Below are positions 62,117 through 64,000 of a stretch of 64,000 bases of DNA, in pieces. Each line of letters opens with the position of its first letter. The stretch's first letter is position 1. The position numbers and the translations under genes are program-made. Source of the stretch: Ceratothoa steindachneri (taxonomy: Eukaryota; Arthropoda; Malacostraca; Isopoda; Cymothoidae); assembly GCA_963969495.1 (NCBI GenBank), contig OZ018317.1:29754503-29818502 (forward strand), written 5' to 3'. Under the pieces are notes generated by a model, which worked only from the letters and a program-made list of their open reading frames with translations, was not told the DNA's origin and ran no database searches.

Positions 62117-62576
62117 TAGTTTCACCCATCTTCTCGTACTAGAAATATACAAATTCGTGAATAGACTAACATTTAAAGTTAATGGAGGATTTTGATCGTT
62201 AATATAGGGAGTAAAGGAGAACATAAAGGGCATGGCGTTAAAATTCATGTTAGGGAATTTAATTAGTAAAATTTGGCTATATAAATTTGAGGAAAACACT
62301 ACATGCACATCTAGAAAACACTAACCTTGTACAATCAGTTGTGAAAGGAAGACTGGTGAGGAAGCACGAGGAACGTATGAAGAAAGAAAAGATTAGGAGG
62401 TTGGTTTATATTTTATTTTCAAAAGTAGTGATTGGGAAGAGGAATTTAGAGGAAAGAAAAAATGTTTTATATTCATTGATTCTTCAATTCCTAATGATAC
62501 ATGAAATAAATTTCTCCCTCTACGTCCCTTCGTATGCCCTACAAATTAAATTGAAGCTCTACAGAAGCAGCTCAAA

Positions 62577-62579
<3 letters not shown>
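62117..62579. other. No recognised feature
   Basis: A frame at 62287-62580 has no known motif and ends in the next (TA)n. Confidence 0.4.
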
Positions 62580-62662
<83 letters not shown>

Positions 62663-62680
62663 TATATATATATATATATA
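62580..62680. repeat. (TA)n microsatellite
   Basis: About 100 bp of TA with one GATA step, abutting R1. Confidence 0.97.
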
Positions 62681-63088
62681 TCAGGCAATGGCTTCGCTAC
62701 TAAGATTAAAATTTAAAATCTAAAAAAAAGTAGCAATGGTTAAATTTTTATAAATTTTATAAACTTCGCCAATTATAATAATTTTAAAAAGGAACTCTAA
62801 ACTAAATTTCCGCTCTTTTAAAATATTACCTTGCTAAAATATAGTTATAGAAGAAGATATATAAAGATAAATTTTCTGAACTTCACCATTTGTAATTTTT
62901 TGGCTTTTAAAAATTTCACAAAATTTCTATACTTATATTTATTTCTGAACTTCACCATTTTGTGTTTTGATATTATAAAAGAATTATTAGAAATAACTTT
63001 GATAAAAAAACATAGGTCATAACCAAACTAAGATGAAATTATTATTCAAATATTAAAAAAATGGCCTTCTTAAATTATAGAGTTAGTG

Positions 63089-63090
<2 letters not shown>
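62681..63090 (+). repeat. Interspersed repeat R1, copy 4
   Basis: Starts TCAGGCAATGGCTTCG and goes directly to CTACTAAGATTAAAATTTAAA, lacking the hairpin segment of other copies. It ends AAATTATAGAGTTAGTGATAA and passes into (TA)n. Contains the same internal TTCTGAACTTCACCATTT subrepeats. Confidence 0.85.

Positions 63091-63091
<1 letters not shown>

Positions 63092-63170
<79 letters not shown>
63092..63170. repeat. (TA)n microsatellite
   Basis: About 79 bp of TA forming the tail side of R1 copy 4. Confidence 0.97.
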
Positions 63171-63174
<4 letters not shown>

Positions 63175-64000
63175 ACCACGGCTCTTTGCGTCGTCTTCAC
63201 AACGGGCACTGTATGGACGACGACATTGCTTAGGATCTCCTTTTTCTCCATACATCAGCATCACTGATTTTGGCATGAGACGGTGCGAGTATTTTATCAA
63301 GTCAGGTTTCCCTTTTAACCGCTTAAGGGGTGTTAATCCCCCTTCCCTCAATTTTGGAGTTACCTCGATTTTGTTTTGGATTTCTTCCCGAAAGGATCGG
63401 CTGCTCGAATCACAAAAAGAAACAATTTTGTCCTGTGAAAGTTAGAGTTAGTAAAATTTTGGGTAAATTTGTTTCCAGTGTTTCCTCGGGTTGGCTCCTC
63501 GAATTCTTGCAATCACTGTTATATCCACTTGTAAGTACCACCCTACAGGGGAAAGATGCCATTAAAGCCATTGGATAATTTTGTTCGTATTCCCTACACC
63601 GTTATACTCACATATAAGATGGAGGGTGCAGCATGGGAGAGCATGTGGTAACTGACATCTGAATGATCGCTATCCCTCCTACCCAAATTCTCTGTATAAT
63701 AGTATGTATGGCTCTGTATCTTCCACACATTTTGACTTTCTTCATTTTATGTATTTTTATCACAAATCTCTTCTTACAGTCCTTGTGCCGGTTATGACCT
63801 AGTTGGTTTTTACTTTAAATTTTAAAACAATTTTGCATTTTCGATCGTTTTATATGATCGCTGTTTTTACATATTTTTTATTTATTTATGTATTATATTT
63901 TATGAATATTTCCTTTTGATTTTTATTTATATTTATGAACATTACCTTTTTGTTTGTTATTTTGTGTTTTATTTATTATATGTATTTTATAAACTCTACC
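63171..64000. other. No recognised gene
   Basis: 63175-63351 is of balanced composition and its minus-strand frame (MREGGLTPLKRLKGKPDLIK onwards) looks coding-like, but I cannot assign a family. The last 250 bp are T-rich. Confidence 0.35.

Overview
The window is AT-rich, non-coding eukaryotic DNA, almost certainly from an invertebrate animal. I find no intact host gene, rRNA gene or full tRNA gene, and no bacterial-type organisation. The contents are decayed transposable elements, more than twenty long (TA)n arrays and about a dozen minisatellites. The mix (Penelope-like elements, Helitrons, a CR1-type LINE, Tc1 and several mariner lineages) fits a repeat-rich mollusc, such as a cephalopod, or a crustacean. 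The sequence alone does not let me choose. Many long reading frames of alternating Ile-Tyr, Leu-Ser or Glu-Arg are translations of microsatellites and are not genes.

Layout. 1-6.3 kb: two Helitron-derived segments (helicase remnants at 1.1-2.4 kb, terminal hairpins near 2.53 and 6.14 kb), a dead Tc1 copy (3.65-4.55 kb), a long pyrimidine tract and AAT/AAG microsatellites. 6.3-17.3 kb: A/C- and purine-rich degenerate repeats, a strong hairpin (7.18 kb), minisatellites at 10.9, 12.6 and 16.2 kb, and a fold-back element (13.1-13.4 kb). 18.0-19.3 kb: a Penelope-like element (PLE) retaining recognisable reverse transcriptase and GIY-YIG endonuclease. 19.8-32.0 kb: copies of an unclassified repeat of about 0.6 kb (called R1 here), an 82-bp tandem repeat, B-box repeats, a (TA)n-centred palindrome and a 35-bp minisatellite about 1.1 kb long. 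32.7-36 kb: PLE ends, a dead transposase on the minus strand and a mariner-type element of 1.27 kb with both 22-bp inverted repeats, inserted in (TA)n. 41-48 kb: a PLE end, a Tc1 fragment fused to a minus-strand CR1 LINE (esterase-like ORF1, endonuclease, reverse transcriptase) and a near-palindromic pair of PLE ends. 48-64 kb: a GC-rich patch, a T-rich tract, two more mariner relics, a tRNA-derived SINE, a minisatellite that repeats the CRE octamer, further minisatellites, a second palindromic PLE pair and a fourth R1 copy.

No functional cooperation between genes can be inferred because every coding remnant carries stops or frameshifts. The most interesting structures are (i) three places where PLE 3' ends lie head-to-head with their 3' ends outward, (ii) hammerhead-ribozyme-like hairpin-GAAA motifs at PLE ends, two with an intact CTGANGA core, (iii) the R1 family with its variable microsatellite tail, (iv) the CRE-octamer minisatellite, and (v) the tight association of element ends with (TA)n arrays.
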